Assembly: GCF_009765355.1 (NCBI RefSeq) | Contig: NZ_VTHK01000037.1 | Location: 1-64,000, forward strand | Reading direction: 5' to 3' | Length of the DNA: 64,000 nucleotides | Origin: Amycolatopsis anabasis | GTDB taxonomy: Bacteria; Actinomycetota; Actinomycetes; Mycobacteriales; Pseudonocardiaceae | Shown: positions 17,401 to 24,098 of the stretch, piece after piece | Layout: every line of letters starts with the position of its first letter | How positions within the stretch are numbered: position 1 is the stretch's first letter | The notes under the pieces: generated by a model | Told to the model about the DNA's origin: nothing | Databases searched by the model: none | The model's input: the letters and a program-made list of their open reading frames with translations, nothing else | Program-made: the position numbers and the translations under genes

Positions 17401-17976
17401 GGAGAACGCCTCGCAGACCACCTCGACCGGGCTGTCCGGCGCGCGGTACGTCGTGGTGCCGATCGGGTACCGGCCGACGAACCGCGCCTCGGGGAAGCCC
17501 TGCGCGTCGAGCGTGCGGGTGCGCGTCTGCCCGCCGGTGGCCGTGCGGAGCGTGAACCCCTGGCGGAACGGCGAAGAGGCGGAAAGCGGCCGCGCGTAGT
17601 TCAGGCCCTCCCAGGTCGCCCCGCCGAGCGGGAAACTGGCCGGGTTGAGGATGTCCCACGCCCAGAGCTTGCCGTCCCCGGCCAGGTAGACCAGGCCGCA
17701 GCAGCCGCCGCCGACCGGCATGCCGATCCGCTGCAGCGCGGCGCCGGAGTATTCGGTCGGTTCGCCCCGGGCGAGCAGTTCGCGCACCACCTCGGGGGTG
17801 AGGTTCTTGTCGCGGGGCACGGCCACCAGCCGGTCGGGATCCAGCCCGAGCGAAGCGGCGGCCCGCGCCGGGACGGCCATCAGGCCGAGCCCGGCCACAC
17901 CGAGGGTGAGGAACGTCCGGCGCGACGGGCCGATCGAGACCGGTCCGCAGGCGCCGTCGGGACAGCATTCGGACAT
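14395..17976 (-). CDS. Secreted GH116-like glycoside hydrolase with duplicated internal module
   Basis: This protein has 1193 residues. A twin-arginine signal (SRRTFLTLGVAGLGLM, about residues 19-34) indicates export of the folded protein. The N-terminal beta domain (about 60-265) and C-terminal (alpha/alpha)6 domain (about 690-1130) match the GH116/non-lysosomal glucosylceramidase family, e.g. GEIKNRGESTDGWFADGQ and LEGSQWNTLDAQWFGEIPW. Between them two homologous modules of about 155 residues (about 270-423 and 425-582) begin with DIVFEDWENGYTGW and DILFEDWEKGTYEGW and share GTMTSREFTIERK. I chose the ATG at 17976, which has GGAGG 7 bases upstream. A LacI-type operator lies 43 bases before it. 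The substrate is probably a beta-glucoside or glycolipid (inference). Confidence 0.85.
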   Translation of the reverse strand: MSECCPDGACGPVSIGPSRRTFLTLGVAGLGLMAVPARAAASLGLDPDRLVAVPRDKNLTPEVVRELLARGEPTEYSGAALQRIGMPVGGGCCGLVYLAGDGKLWAWDILNPASFPLGGATWEGLNYARPLSASSPFRQGFTLRTATGGQTRTRTLDAQGFPEARFVGRYPIGTTTYRAPDSPVEVVCEAFSPFVPLSVPDSTLPATVLAYTVRNVTRAPVRVELTGLSDNPVCLPTRRQQPTKLTAERYAGRGLRGVQFSAAEDTLPGNDIVFEDWENGYTGWTVTGDAFGDGPVRAADLPPQLRRFGDLNVSGTRFVTSYDFRSGRNDTAQGTMTSREFTIERKFVAASVGGGDQPGRACLNVVVDGVVVASATGSNSEPFFSRMLDVRAYLGRTAHLEIVDRATGGWGHVNVDAIVFTDSPDILFEDWEKGTYEGWTTTGNAFGEGPVRPGDTPEFFRRPVGEITDLNVSGTWFVTSHNFRLGGNFDAYQGTMTSREFTIERKYVTAWVGGGAEAGKTCVNVLVDGAVVASFLGKEMEPLTGISLDVGPWLGKTARLEFVDASSVPWGHINVDRIVFSDRPVRRKPLASSPDFGTFSLAALDDAAEVRLSGVDSAEVAVPFTLGPGRERTVRFVFGWHFPTPEPLLFAWLDDGPSLRHHYAARFGSARAVVEHLAKERERLESRTRSWVRTWYEDSSLPHWFLERTFAPASTLATNTCYRFDNGRFYAWEGLYCCVGTCGHVWNYAQALARLFPELERDTRERVDLGLALLPTGEIKNRGESTDGWFADGQCGTILRVYREHQMSPDDAFLRRVWPKVRLALDWVVRADGDADGILEGSQWNTLDAQWFGEIPWISGLYVAALRAGAAMAREMGDAGAAERYAGLADRGSAQLADALWDERYGYFVQHVDPAHPTAVNSNRGCYIDQMYGQTYADQLGLPRIFPEGKAKTALNNIFRNNFLPDPAAHRPPGIPVGRVYATPGEPGTLMCTWPYGGSTETGKDGPVGYFNEVWTGQEYQLAAHLFATGMVTEAMAVIKAVNDRYSATKRNPYNEIECSDHYVRAMMSIGAYLAACGYEHHGPRGHLGFAPRVTPEDFRGAFTAAEGWGLYRQTRTGPRQTSGIEVRYGKLRLSTLALEVPGAPREVALAGAAAPPFTTAPGVTGTRILITFPKPLVLTEGSSFEVVISLGS

Positions 17977-18018
17977 AGCCGAGCCTCCACGCTGAGGCCC
18001 GCCGGCAGGGGGCGAGTC

Positions 18019-18034
18019 GAGTAATCGATTACTC
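18019..18034. promoter_or_regulatory. LacI-family operator for the GH116-like gene
   Basis: GAGTAATCGATTACTC is a perfect 16-bp palindrome with the central ATCGAT-type core typical of LacI repressors. It sits 43 bases upstream of the GH116-like ATG. No LacI gene is in the window, so the regulator acts from elsewhere. Confidence 0.7.
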
Positions 18035-18063
18035 AAGACGCTAGCGACCGGTTCTTCCCGCGT

Positions 18064-18675
18064 CTAGCGGCCAAATGGTGCTGCCGCTGCTACCGGCCAC
18101 TCCACTTCGGACAGATCGGCGAGCACGAGATCCGCCGCGGTCAGCGCGGAACGCGGCATGGTCGTGGTCACCGCCACGCACCAGGCGCCCGCGCGTTTCG
18201 CCGCCGCGATCCCGGCCGGGGCGTCCTCGAACACCACGGTGTGCTCCGGTTCGACGCCGAGTGCCGCGCATCCGGCGAGGTAGCCCTCCGGATCCGGTTT
18301 GCCCCGCGTCACGTCGTCGGCGGTGAGCACCACCGCGAACCGGGCGAGCACGCCGAGCGCGCTCAGTTCGGCGTGCGCGTAGTCGCGCGTTCCCGAGGTC
18401 ACCACGCCGATCGGGACGCCCTCGCCGTGCAGCCGCTCGATCAGTTCGACCGCCCCGCGCACCGGCCGGGCGGCGGGCACGTCCGGCCGCCGCGAGTACG
18501 CCACGGCCTCGGCGAACAACTCGTCGACGCTCCGGCCGGGGAACAGTGCGAGGTGTCCGGCGAGCACCTCCTTGCCCGGCCGTCCGCGGAATTCCGGCAG
18601 GAACCGCTCGGCTTCGGCCACTCCGTGCGCGCGGAACAGGCGGGCCCACGCCGCCTGGCTGCGGGATTCGAGTCT
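18064..18675 (-). pseudogene. HAD-superfamily phosphatase missing its nucleophile motif
   Basis: The open frame from GTG 18621 gives 185 residues of a beta-phosphoglucomutase-like HAD. Motif II (GVVTSGT), motif III (GKPDPEGYL) and motif IV (VVFEDAPAGIAAA) are intact. The same frame continues upstream to about 18672 as LESRSQAAWARLFRAHG, which is typical sequence just after motif I, and then meets a stop. In the shifted frame, ATG 18703 encodes VVEPTVII, a typical first strand. Only 4 bases separate these two pieces where an intact gene would have about 20, encoding DxDG. A deletion with frameshift is the simplest reading, so the protein is probably inactive. A sequencing error cannot be excluded. 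Confidence 0.65.
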
Positions 18676-18742
18676 CGATGATCACGGTCGGCTCGACCAC
18701 CATCGCGCCCGGATCGGTTGCGACGGGTGTATTCGTGGAGCC

Positions 18743-19159
18743 ATGGCAGTTCAGGTTTCCGCGCTGGCCCGGTTGACGGACGAGGCCGCCCGGTTCTTCC
18801 GCGCTCCGTACTTCTCGGTCCTCACCACGATCGGCAAGGACGGCCAACCGCATTCGAGCATGATCTGGGTCAAGCGGGACGGCGACGATCTGCTGATGGT
18901 CACGGTGCGCGATCGGCAGAAGTGGCGGGATCTGGTCCGGGACCCGCGGGCGACCCTGCTGGCGCACGATCCGGAGAACCCCTACCACTACGTCGAGGTA
19001 CGCGGCACGGTCACGTTGACCGAGGAGGGCGGCCGCGAGCTGATGGACGAACTGTGCCGCGCCTACACCGGTGAGCCGTGGGAAGCGGACCCCGGCCAGG
19101 TGCGGGTCGTCGTGCGGCTGACGCCGGCGAAGATCGTGGTGGCCAAGGTCCCCGGGTAG
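18743..19159 (+). CDS. PPOX-class F420-dependent oxidoreductase
   Basis: This is a split-barrel flavin/deazaflavin enzyme of 138 residues. The conserved opening FSVLTTIGKDGQPHSSMIWV (about residues 24-43) and the middle segment RDPRATLLAHDPENPYHYVE match the actinobacterial F420-dependent or FMN-dependent PPOX group, which reduces small electrophiles or biliverdin-like substrates. The ATG at 18743 is preceded by GTGGAGCC. It is divergent from the damaged HAD gene, whose lost 5' end lies in this shared promoter region. Confidence 0.85.
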   Translation: MAVQVSALARLTDEAARFFRAPYFSVLTTIGKDGQPHSSMIWVKRDGDDLLMVTVRDRQKWRDLVRDPRATLLAHDPENPYHYVEVRGTVTLTEEGGRELMDELCRAYTGEPWEADPGQVRVVVRLTPAKIVVAKVPG

Positions 19160-19207
19160 CCGCCGGGTAGTCTGCTGGCCGTTGTCCGAGGTCGCGATGG
19201 GGGAGTA

Positions 19208-20416
19208 GTGCGGGGTCGCTGGATCGCCTGGGTGGTGCTCGGGCTGGTGGCGGCCGGGTTCGCCGCGCGCGGGGTGTTCTCCTTCGCGCACGGCTGGCCC
19301 GAGGGCGGCGACACCGCCGTCTACCAGGCGGGCGCGGCGACCCTGCTGCACGGCGATCCGCTCTACGACGCCGATGTCCTGGCCGCGGAACCGGACTACG
19401 CGAAACTCCCGTTCACCTACGCGCCCTTCGCGGCGGTGCTGTTCGTTCCGCTGGTTCTCTTTCCGCCGCAGGTGGCCTGGGGACTGCTGAACGCCCTTTC
19501 GGTGGTGTCGCTGGGTTTGGTCGCCTGGCTGGTCCTGCGCAGGGTGCCCCGGCGGCCCGCGTGGCTGTCCCCGGTCTGGGGCGGGGTCGCGGTCGCCTTG
19601 CTGATGCTGGTGACCAAACCGGTCTGGGTCACGCTCGAGTACGGGCAGATCAACGCGGTGCTGATGGCCATGGTCGTGGTCGACGTGCTGGTCGTGTGCG
19701 GGCGCTCCGGACGCTGGGGCGGCGTGCTGATCGGGGTCGCGGCGGCGACCAAGCTGACCCCGCTGATCTTCGTGGTGCACCTGGCGCTGACCGGCCGGAA
19801 AGCGGACGCCGCGCGGGCCGCCGGAACGTTCGCCGGGCTGCAGGGCCTGATGCTGCTCATCGCACCGCACGACACTTCGCGATTCTGGACGCACACGGTT
19901 TTCGATTCGTCCCGCATCGGCCCGACCCAGTGGTCGTGGAACCAGTCGCTGGGCAGCGTCGTGCGGCGGTTGTCCGAGATGGCGTCCTGGTCGCAGCCGG
20001 TCGCCTACGCGATCGCCGCGGTGCTCGCGGTCGGCGCGGTCGTCCTGGTGCGCCGCTACCACCGCGCGGGCCTGCCGGTGCACGCGTTGCTGGTGACCGC
20101 GTTCCTCGCCCTGCTGGTGAGCCCGGTGTCGTGGATCCACCACTGGGTCTGGATCGTGCCGCTGGTCGCCCTGCTCGCCGCGGCAGCCTGCACCGGTAGC
20201 CGGGCGGCCTGGCTCCTGTTGCCGGTCACGGTGTTCGTCTTCGCCCAACGCCCGCTGCATTCGATGAACCCCGGCCAGAACGGCGAACCGGCCCTGAACG
20301 CATGGACCTTCCTGCTCAGCAACGCCTACGTCTTCTTCCCGGTCGTCCTGGGCGCGATCCTGCTGCTCAACCGCGAGACCCGTGCCGCACCCCGGGAGGC
20401 GCTCCATGCCGCGTGA
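19208..20416 (+). CDS. GT87-type polyprenyl-phosphate-dependent mannosyltransferase-like membrane protein
   Basis: This is an integral membrane glycosyltransferase of the GT-C/DUF2029 (GT87) family, 402 residues with about ten transmembrane helices. The first periplasmic loop carries the catalytic-type aspartate in EGGDTAVYQAG (about residue 38). The conserved segment GVAAATKLTPLIFVVHL follows later. By family it transfers mannose from a polyprenyl-phosphate donor to an envelope lipid or glycan. The GTG start has GGGGGAG upstream. The 3' end overlaps the next gene by 11 bases, so the two are probably co-translated. Confidence 0.85.
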   Translation: MRGRWIAWVVLGLVAAGFAARGVFSFAHGWPEGGDTAVYQAGAATLLHGDPLYDADVLAAEPDYAKLPFTYAPFAAVLFVPLVLFPPQVAWGLLNALSVVSLGLVAWLVLRRVPRRPAWLSPVWGGVAVALLMLVTKPVWVTLEYGQINAVLMAMVVVDVLVVCGRSGRWGGVLIGVAAATKLTPLIFVVHLALTGRKADAARAAGTFAGLQGLMLLIAPHDTSRFWTHTVFDSSRIGPTQWSWNQSLGSVVRRLSEMASWSQPVAYAIAAVLAVGAVVLVRRYHRAGLPVHALLVTAFLALLVSPVSWIHHWVWIVPLVALLAAAACTGSRAAWLLLPVTVFVFAQRPLHSMNPGQNGEPALNAWTFLLSNAYVFFPVVLGAILLLNRETRAAPREALHAA

Positions 20417-21218
20417 CCCGTTGATCCAGCGTTTCCGCGGCCGCGACGGCACCGAGCTGGCCTTCCGCGAACTGGGGGAGGGGCGGCCGCTGGTGCTGAT
20501 CCACGGCTACTTCTCGACCGCGATGGTCACCTGGGTCGGCTACGGCCACGCCGAGGAACTCGTGGCGCGGGGTTACCGGCTCATCCTGCCGGATCTGCGC
20601 GGGCACGGGGACAGCGCCAAACCGCACGATGCCGCCGCGTACCCGCCCGATGTGCTCGCCGACGACGGGTTCGCCCTGATCGAGCACCTCGGGCTGACCG
20701 ATTACGACCTCGGCGGCTATTCGCTGGGCGCGCGGACGACCCTGCGGATGCTGGCCCGCGGTGCTCGCCCGGGACAGGCGATCCTCGGCGGACTGGGCCT
20801 GGACGGGGTCGTGCACGCCACGGGCCGCCGCGGCGGCGACTGGTTCCGGCACCTGCTCACCAACCTCGGCACGTTCGAGCCCGGATCTATGCAGGCACGG
20901 GCGGAGGAGTTCCTGCACGCGGTCGGCGGTGATCCGGTGGCCCTGCTGCACGTGCTCGGCACGTCCGTCGACACCCCGCGCGAGGCGCTCGGGAGCCTCG
21001 GGATGCCGATCCTGGTCGCGACCGGCGAGGAGGACGACTACCACCACACCGCCGGTGCGCTGGCCGCCGCCTTGCCCGCGGGACGGCATGTCGTGCTGCC
21101 CGGTGACCACACGACCGCGGTCACCACGCCGGAGTTCGGGGCAGCGCTTGCCGAGTTCCTAGCGGGCCGGGGCGAGGACACCGGTGAGTTCGGCCAGCCG
21201 CCGGTAGGAATCGAGTAG
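20406..21218 (+). CDS. Alpha/beta hydrolase
   Basis: This protein of 270 residues has the oxyanion-hole motif LVLIHGYFSTAM, the nucleophile elbow LGGYSLGARTT, an acid region ILVATGEEDD and the catalytic histidine in VLPGDHTTAV. The substrate is unknown. I chose the ATG at 20406, which has GGGAGG 6 bases upstream. The last 20 residues run past the normal end of the fold and overlap the convergent LLM oxidoreductase gene by 60 bases. Confidence 0.85.
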   Translation: MPRDPLIQRFRGRDGTELAFRELGEGRPLVLIHGYFSTAMVTWVGYGHAEELVARGYRLILPDLRGHGDSAKPHDAAAYPPDVLADDGFALIEHLGLTDYDLGGYSLGARTTLRMLARGARPGQAILGGLGLDGVVHATGRRGGDWFRHLLTNLGTFEPGSMQARAEEFLHAVGGDPVALLHVLGTSVDTPREALGSLGMPILVATGEEDDYHHTAGALAAALPAGRHVVLPGDHTTAVTTPEFGAALAEFLAGRGEDTGEFGQPPVGIE

Positions 21219-22151
21219 TTCCGCGCGGTCGAACGTGCTGGTGGTGACCAGGAACTCGTCGGCGCCGGTGCGGGCGGTCAGCGCGTGCAGCGCGTCGGCC
21301 ACCTCGTCCGCAGTGCCGTGAATGTGGCCGAGCATCGCCTCGTCGAAGAACTTCCGCTCGCGCTCGGTCATGGTCAGCGAGTCGATCTCGTCGGCCGAGC
21401 TGAGCGGCGGGAACACGCCATGCGTGCGGGAGTAGGCGCTCGACCAGGCTTCGGGCATCAGCAGCCGCCGCGCCCGCTCGCTCGTCCCGGCGACCGCGAT
21501 GGTCGAGGACACCACCACGTACGGCGCCGGTGACCAGACCGACGGGCGGAACTGCGCGCGGTATGCCTCGATCGCGCGCAGCATCGCGTCCTCGCCGCGG
21601 TACGCGCCGATCACCAGCGGCAGCCCGGCCTCGGCGGCGAACCGGGCGCTGGATCCGGTCGCGAGGACGAACGGCGACACCCGCAGCCCTTCGGACGGTC
21701 GGGCGTGGACGCGCTGGTCGCCGGTGAAGTAGCCGAGCAGTTCGGCCAGTTGCTCGCCGAAGTGCTCGGCGTCGTCCTTGCCGTGGCCGAGCGCGCGGCG
21801 GACCCCGCCGGTGAACCCGACCGAACGGCCCAGGCCCATGTCGATCCGACCCGGGTGCAGCGATTCGAGCACGCCGAACTGCTCGGCCACCACGAGCGGC
21901 TGGTGGTTGGGCAGCATCACCCCGCCGGTGCCGACGCGGATGCGCGAGGTCGCCGCGGCGACGGCCGCCGCGAGAACCGTCGGCGCCGAACCGGCGACCC
22001 CGGGCACGCCGTGGTGCTCGGACACCCAGAACCGGTGGTAGCCCAGCGCTTCGGCCTGCCGCGCGAACGCGACGGTCTCCCGCAGCGCTTCGGCGTGGCG
22101 CTGCCCCTGCCGGGTGCGGGACCGGTCGAGCACGGAAAATCGGGTGGTCAC
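21159..22151 (-). CDS. LLM-class flavin-dependent oxidoreductase (MsnO8 type)
   Basis: This is a luciferase-like TIM-barrel monooxygenase of 330 residues. The N-terminus FSVLDRSRTRQG, followed by HRFWVSEHHGVPGVAGSAP and GTGGVMLPNHQPLVVAEQFG, is the standard signature of the MsnO8 group. It uses FMNH2 or F420. The substrate is not predictable. It shares direction with the TetR gene at 22186 (34 bases upstream) and is probably in one unit with it. The 3' end overlaps the convergent hydrolase. Confidence 0.88.
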   Translation of the reverse strand: MTTRFSVLDRSRTRQGQRHAEALRETVAFARQAEALGYHRFWVSEHHGVPGVAGSAPTVLAAAVAAATSRIRVGTGGVMLPNHQPLVVAEQFGVLESLHPGRIDMGLGRSVGFTGGVRRALGHGKDDAEHFGEQLAELLGYFTGDQRVHARPSEGLRVSPFVLATGSSARFAAEAGLPLVIGAYRGEDAMLRAIEAYRAQFRPSVWSPAPYVVVSSTIAVAGTSERARRLLMPEAWSSAYSRTHGVFPPLSSADEIDSLTMTERERKFFDEAMLGHIHGTADEVADALHALTARTGADEFLVTTSTFDRAELLDSYRRLAELTGVLAPAR

Positions 22152-22185
22152 ACCATGGTCAACGCCCGCGAGCGCGGGTGATTCC

Positions 22186-22851
22186 CTAGCTGCGCTTGAC
22201 GCCCCGGGTGATCAGCGAGGCGACGTAGCTGGCCAGTTCGGTGACCGTCCACGGGAACTGCTGGATGACCAGCATCCGGGCGCAGGATTCGGCGACCCCG
22301 GCGAACAACTCGGTCAGCACCGGCGACTTGCGGTCGATGTCGTCGACCTCGAGGGTTTCCAGGTACAGCACGACCAGTTCGCGCAACCGGCCGATCAGCT
22401 GTTCCCGCGCGGCCCGCACGCGTTCGGCCACCACGGTGTCGGAGCCGTGCTGCGAGTCGAAGACGATCCGCCACGCGTCGGTCGCCTGGGTGGCCGCGGC
22501 CAGGAACGCGGACAGGCCGGAGGCGATCACCGCCTCGAGGTTCTCGAACGAGGGGTTCTTCGGCAGCGCCTCCAGGATCGCGTCCATCAACCGCTGCTCC
22601 TCGCGGTCCAGCAGCGCCAGGAGCAGCTTGTCCTTGCTCGGGAAGCACTCGTACACCACCGGTTTCGTCACCCCGGCGGCTTCCGCGACCGCCTGCATCG
22701 ACGTGCCCCGGTACCCGCGTTCCAGGAACACCAGCAGGGCGGCGTCGAGCACCAGTGGCCGCCGTTTCTCGGGGCCGAGATGCGCCGCCCGCGGTTTCCG
22801 GGACACCGTCACCCGGGGCGGGGTGATCCGGACCACTTTACGATTCGCCAC
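22186..22851 (-). CDS. TetR family repressor
   Basis: This protein of 221 residues carries a TetR DNA-binding domain at about residues 30-75 (MQAVAEAAGVTKPVVYECF as helix-turn-helix) and a helical C-terminal sensor. The extended N-terminus (VVRITPPRVTVSRKPR) is basic and may add DNA contacts. It is divergent from the tandem SCP2 gene. The palindrome at 22871-22885 is the obvious operator. It probably controls the SCP2 protein and the downstream LLM oxidoreductase. Confidence 0.88.
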   Translation of the reverse strand: MANRKVVRITPPRVTVSRKPRAAHLGPEKRRPLVLDAALLVFLERGYRGTSMQAVAEAAGVTKPVVYECFPSKDKLLLALLDREEQRLMDAILEALPKNPSFENLEAVIASGLSAFLAAATQATDAWRIVFDSQHGSDTVVAERVRAAREQLIGRLRELVVLYLETLEVDDIDRKSPVLTELFAGVAESCARMLVIQQFPWTVTELASYVASLITRGVKRS

Positions 22852-22870
22852 TTGACGATGCTACATCAAA

Positions 22871-22885
22871 GTAGGAAATTCCTAC
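22871..22885. promoter_or_regulatory. Operator between TetR and SCP2 genes
   Basis: GTAGGAAATTCCTAC is a perfect palindrome with 7-bp arms and a single central base. A further half-site, GTAGGAAAG, starts at 22892. It lies 20 bases upstream of the TetR start and 43 bases upstream of the SCP2 start. Confidence 0.65.
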
Positions 22886-22927
22886 GTGTCGGTAGGAAAG
22901 TTTCGGCGCGTGCCGATGGAGGCAGTC

Positions 22928-23842
22928 ATGACCGAGGACCTCGCCGCGGCGTTCGCGGACGTCGACCTGACCACGCTCGACGCCGCCGACCTGGCGCGGC
23001 TGATCGGCCAGGTCCCCGACGAGTTGCTCCGCGCGGCCACCCGGGGCGAACTGCGCGAGCGCATTCTCGACGAGGTGATCCGCCGCATCCCCGGCTACGT
23101 CGACGCGGAGGCCGCCGCCGGGGTCACCGCCACGGTCGCCTGGGAGATCCTCGGCGAGGACGGCGACCCGGACCGGTTCCTCCTGGAGATCACCGACGGG
23201 ACCGCGCGCGCCGGACGCGAACTCACCGGCACCCCCGCGGTCACCCTGCGCCTGGCGACGGCCGATTTCCTCACCCTGGCCACCGGCAACGCCGATCCGT
23301 CGACGATGGTGCTCTCCGGCGCGCTCACGCTCGACGGCGACGCCTCGCTCGCCCTCGATCTGGTGCGGTTCCTGCGGATTCCGTCCGGGGACGGGGTGGT
23401 GCCGGTCGGCGATCCGGGTCAGGTCGACGTGGGCGCGATCGCCCGCCTGGTCCGCGACACCCCGGACCGCGAACTCGCGAAGCGGCTGCGCGGACCGGTG
23501 CGGCAGCTCCTGCTCGACGAGATCTTCCGGCGCATGCCCGGTTACCTCGACGAAAACCGGGCGTCCGGGGTGGACGCGCTGATCGTCTGGCAGATCACCG
23601 GCCGCCCGGACGGCGGCTACGACGAGTACCGCACCCAGGTCGTGGACGGGAAGTGCACGGTCGGCGCCGAGCTACCCGGTACGCCGAAGGTGTCGATCCG
23701 CACCGACCCGATCCAGTTCTGCAAACTGGTCACCGGCAACGCGAACCCGGTGACCGCCTTCCTCACCCGCAAACTCTCGGTGCGCGGTGACCTGATGTTC
23801 GCCAGCCAACTGCCCACCCTGTTCGCCGTCCCCCGCGGCTAA
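22928..23842 (+). CDS. Tandem SCP2 sterol-carrier-like lipid-binding protein
   Basis: This protein of 304 residues consists of two homologous SCP2-like lipid-binding halves. Each half has an RIPGYVD/RMPGYLD-type segment (about 50 and 200), a W(E/Q)I strand and a terminal TGNADPSTMVLSGAL or TGNANPVTAFLTRKL segment. SCP2 folds bind lipids or acyl chains without catalysis. The ATG at 22928 is chosen because GGAGG lies 6 bases upstream; upstream in-frame starts lack a ribosome site. Divergent TetR control suggests induction by a lipid or steroid. Confidence 0.8.
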   Translation: MTEDLAAAFADVDLTTLDAADLARLIGQVPDELLRAATRGELRERILDEVIRRIPGYVDAEAAAGVTATVAWEILGEDGDPDRFLLEITDGTARAGRELTGTPAVTLRLATADFLTLATGNADPSTMVLSGALTLDGDASLALDLVRFLRIPSGDGVVPVGDPGQVDVGAIARLVRDTPDRELAKRLRGPVRQLLLDEIFRRMPGYLDENRASGVDALIVWQITGRPDGGYDEYRTQVVDGKCTVGAELPGTPKVSIRTDPIQFCKLVTGNANPVTAFLTRKLSVRGDLMFASQLPTLFAVPRG

Positions 23843-23849
23843 CACCCGC

Positions 23850-24090
23850 GAACCACACGTTCCCGCACGCGAGTTACACGTCCAGGACCACGAGTTACAC
23901 GTTCGCGCACCCGAATTGCACGTTCGGGACCACGAGTTACACGTTCTCGTACGCGCGAGACCATCCGGTGCGGTGTCGACTGGGTTCCGGAATGGGGAAC
24001 TCGGGCGAAGCCCGCACACTGGAAACCGCAATGTGTAGTTCGCGTGCCTGAGTGTGTAGTTCGGTTGCCGGAATGTGCGACTCGCGGGCC
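23850..24090. repeat. 21-nt-phased repeat array A
   Basis: This lies in the 256-bp space between convergent genes. Five copies of GAGTTACACGTTC-like units start at 23850, 23871, 23892, 23913 and 23934, exactly 21 bases apart. Three units of the type GTGTAGTTC follow at 24033, 24054 and 24075, again exactly 21 apart. The same arrangement recurs at 50913-51070. No ORF is convincing here. Confidence 0.75.
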
Positions 24091-24098
24091 CAGGGGGC

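Noticed and set aside
14005..18024. 1339-codon open frame on the plus strand across the GH116-like gene
   Set aside because: It is antisense to a protein with a signal peptide and clear glycosidase motifs. The shadow is rich in Arg, Gly, His and Pro and has no domain.
23850..24090. CRISPR array
   Set aside because: The 21-base period is the whole unit, with no distinct spacers of about 30-40 bases and no cas genes. The units also change type half way.
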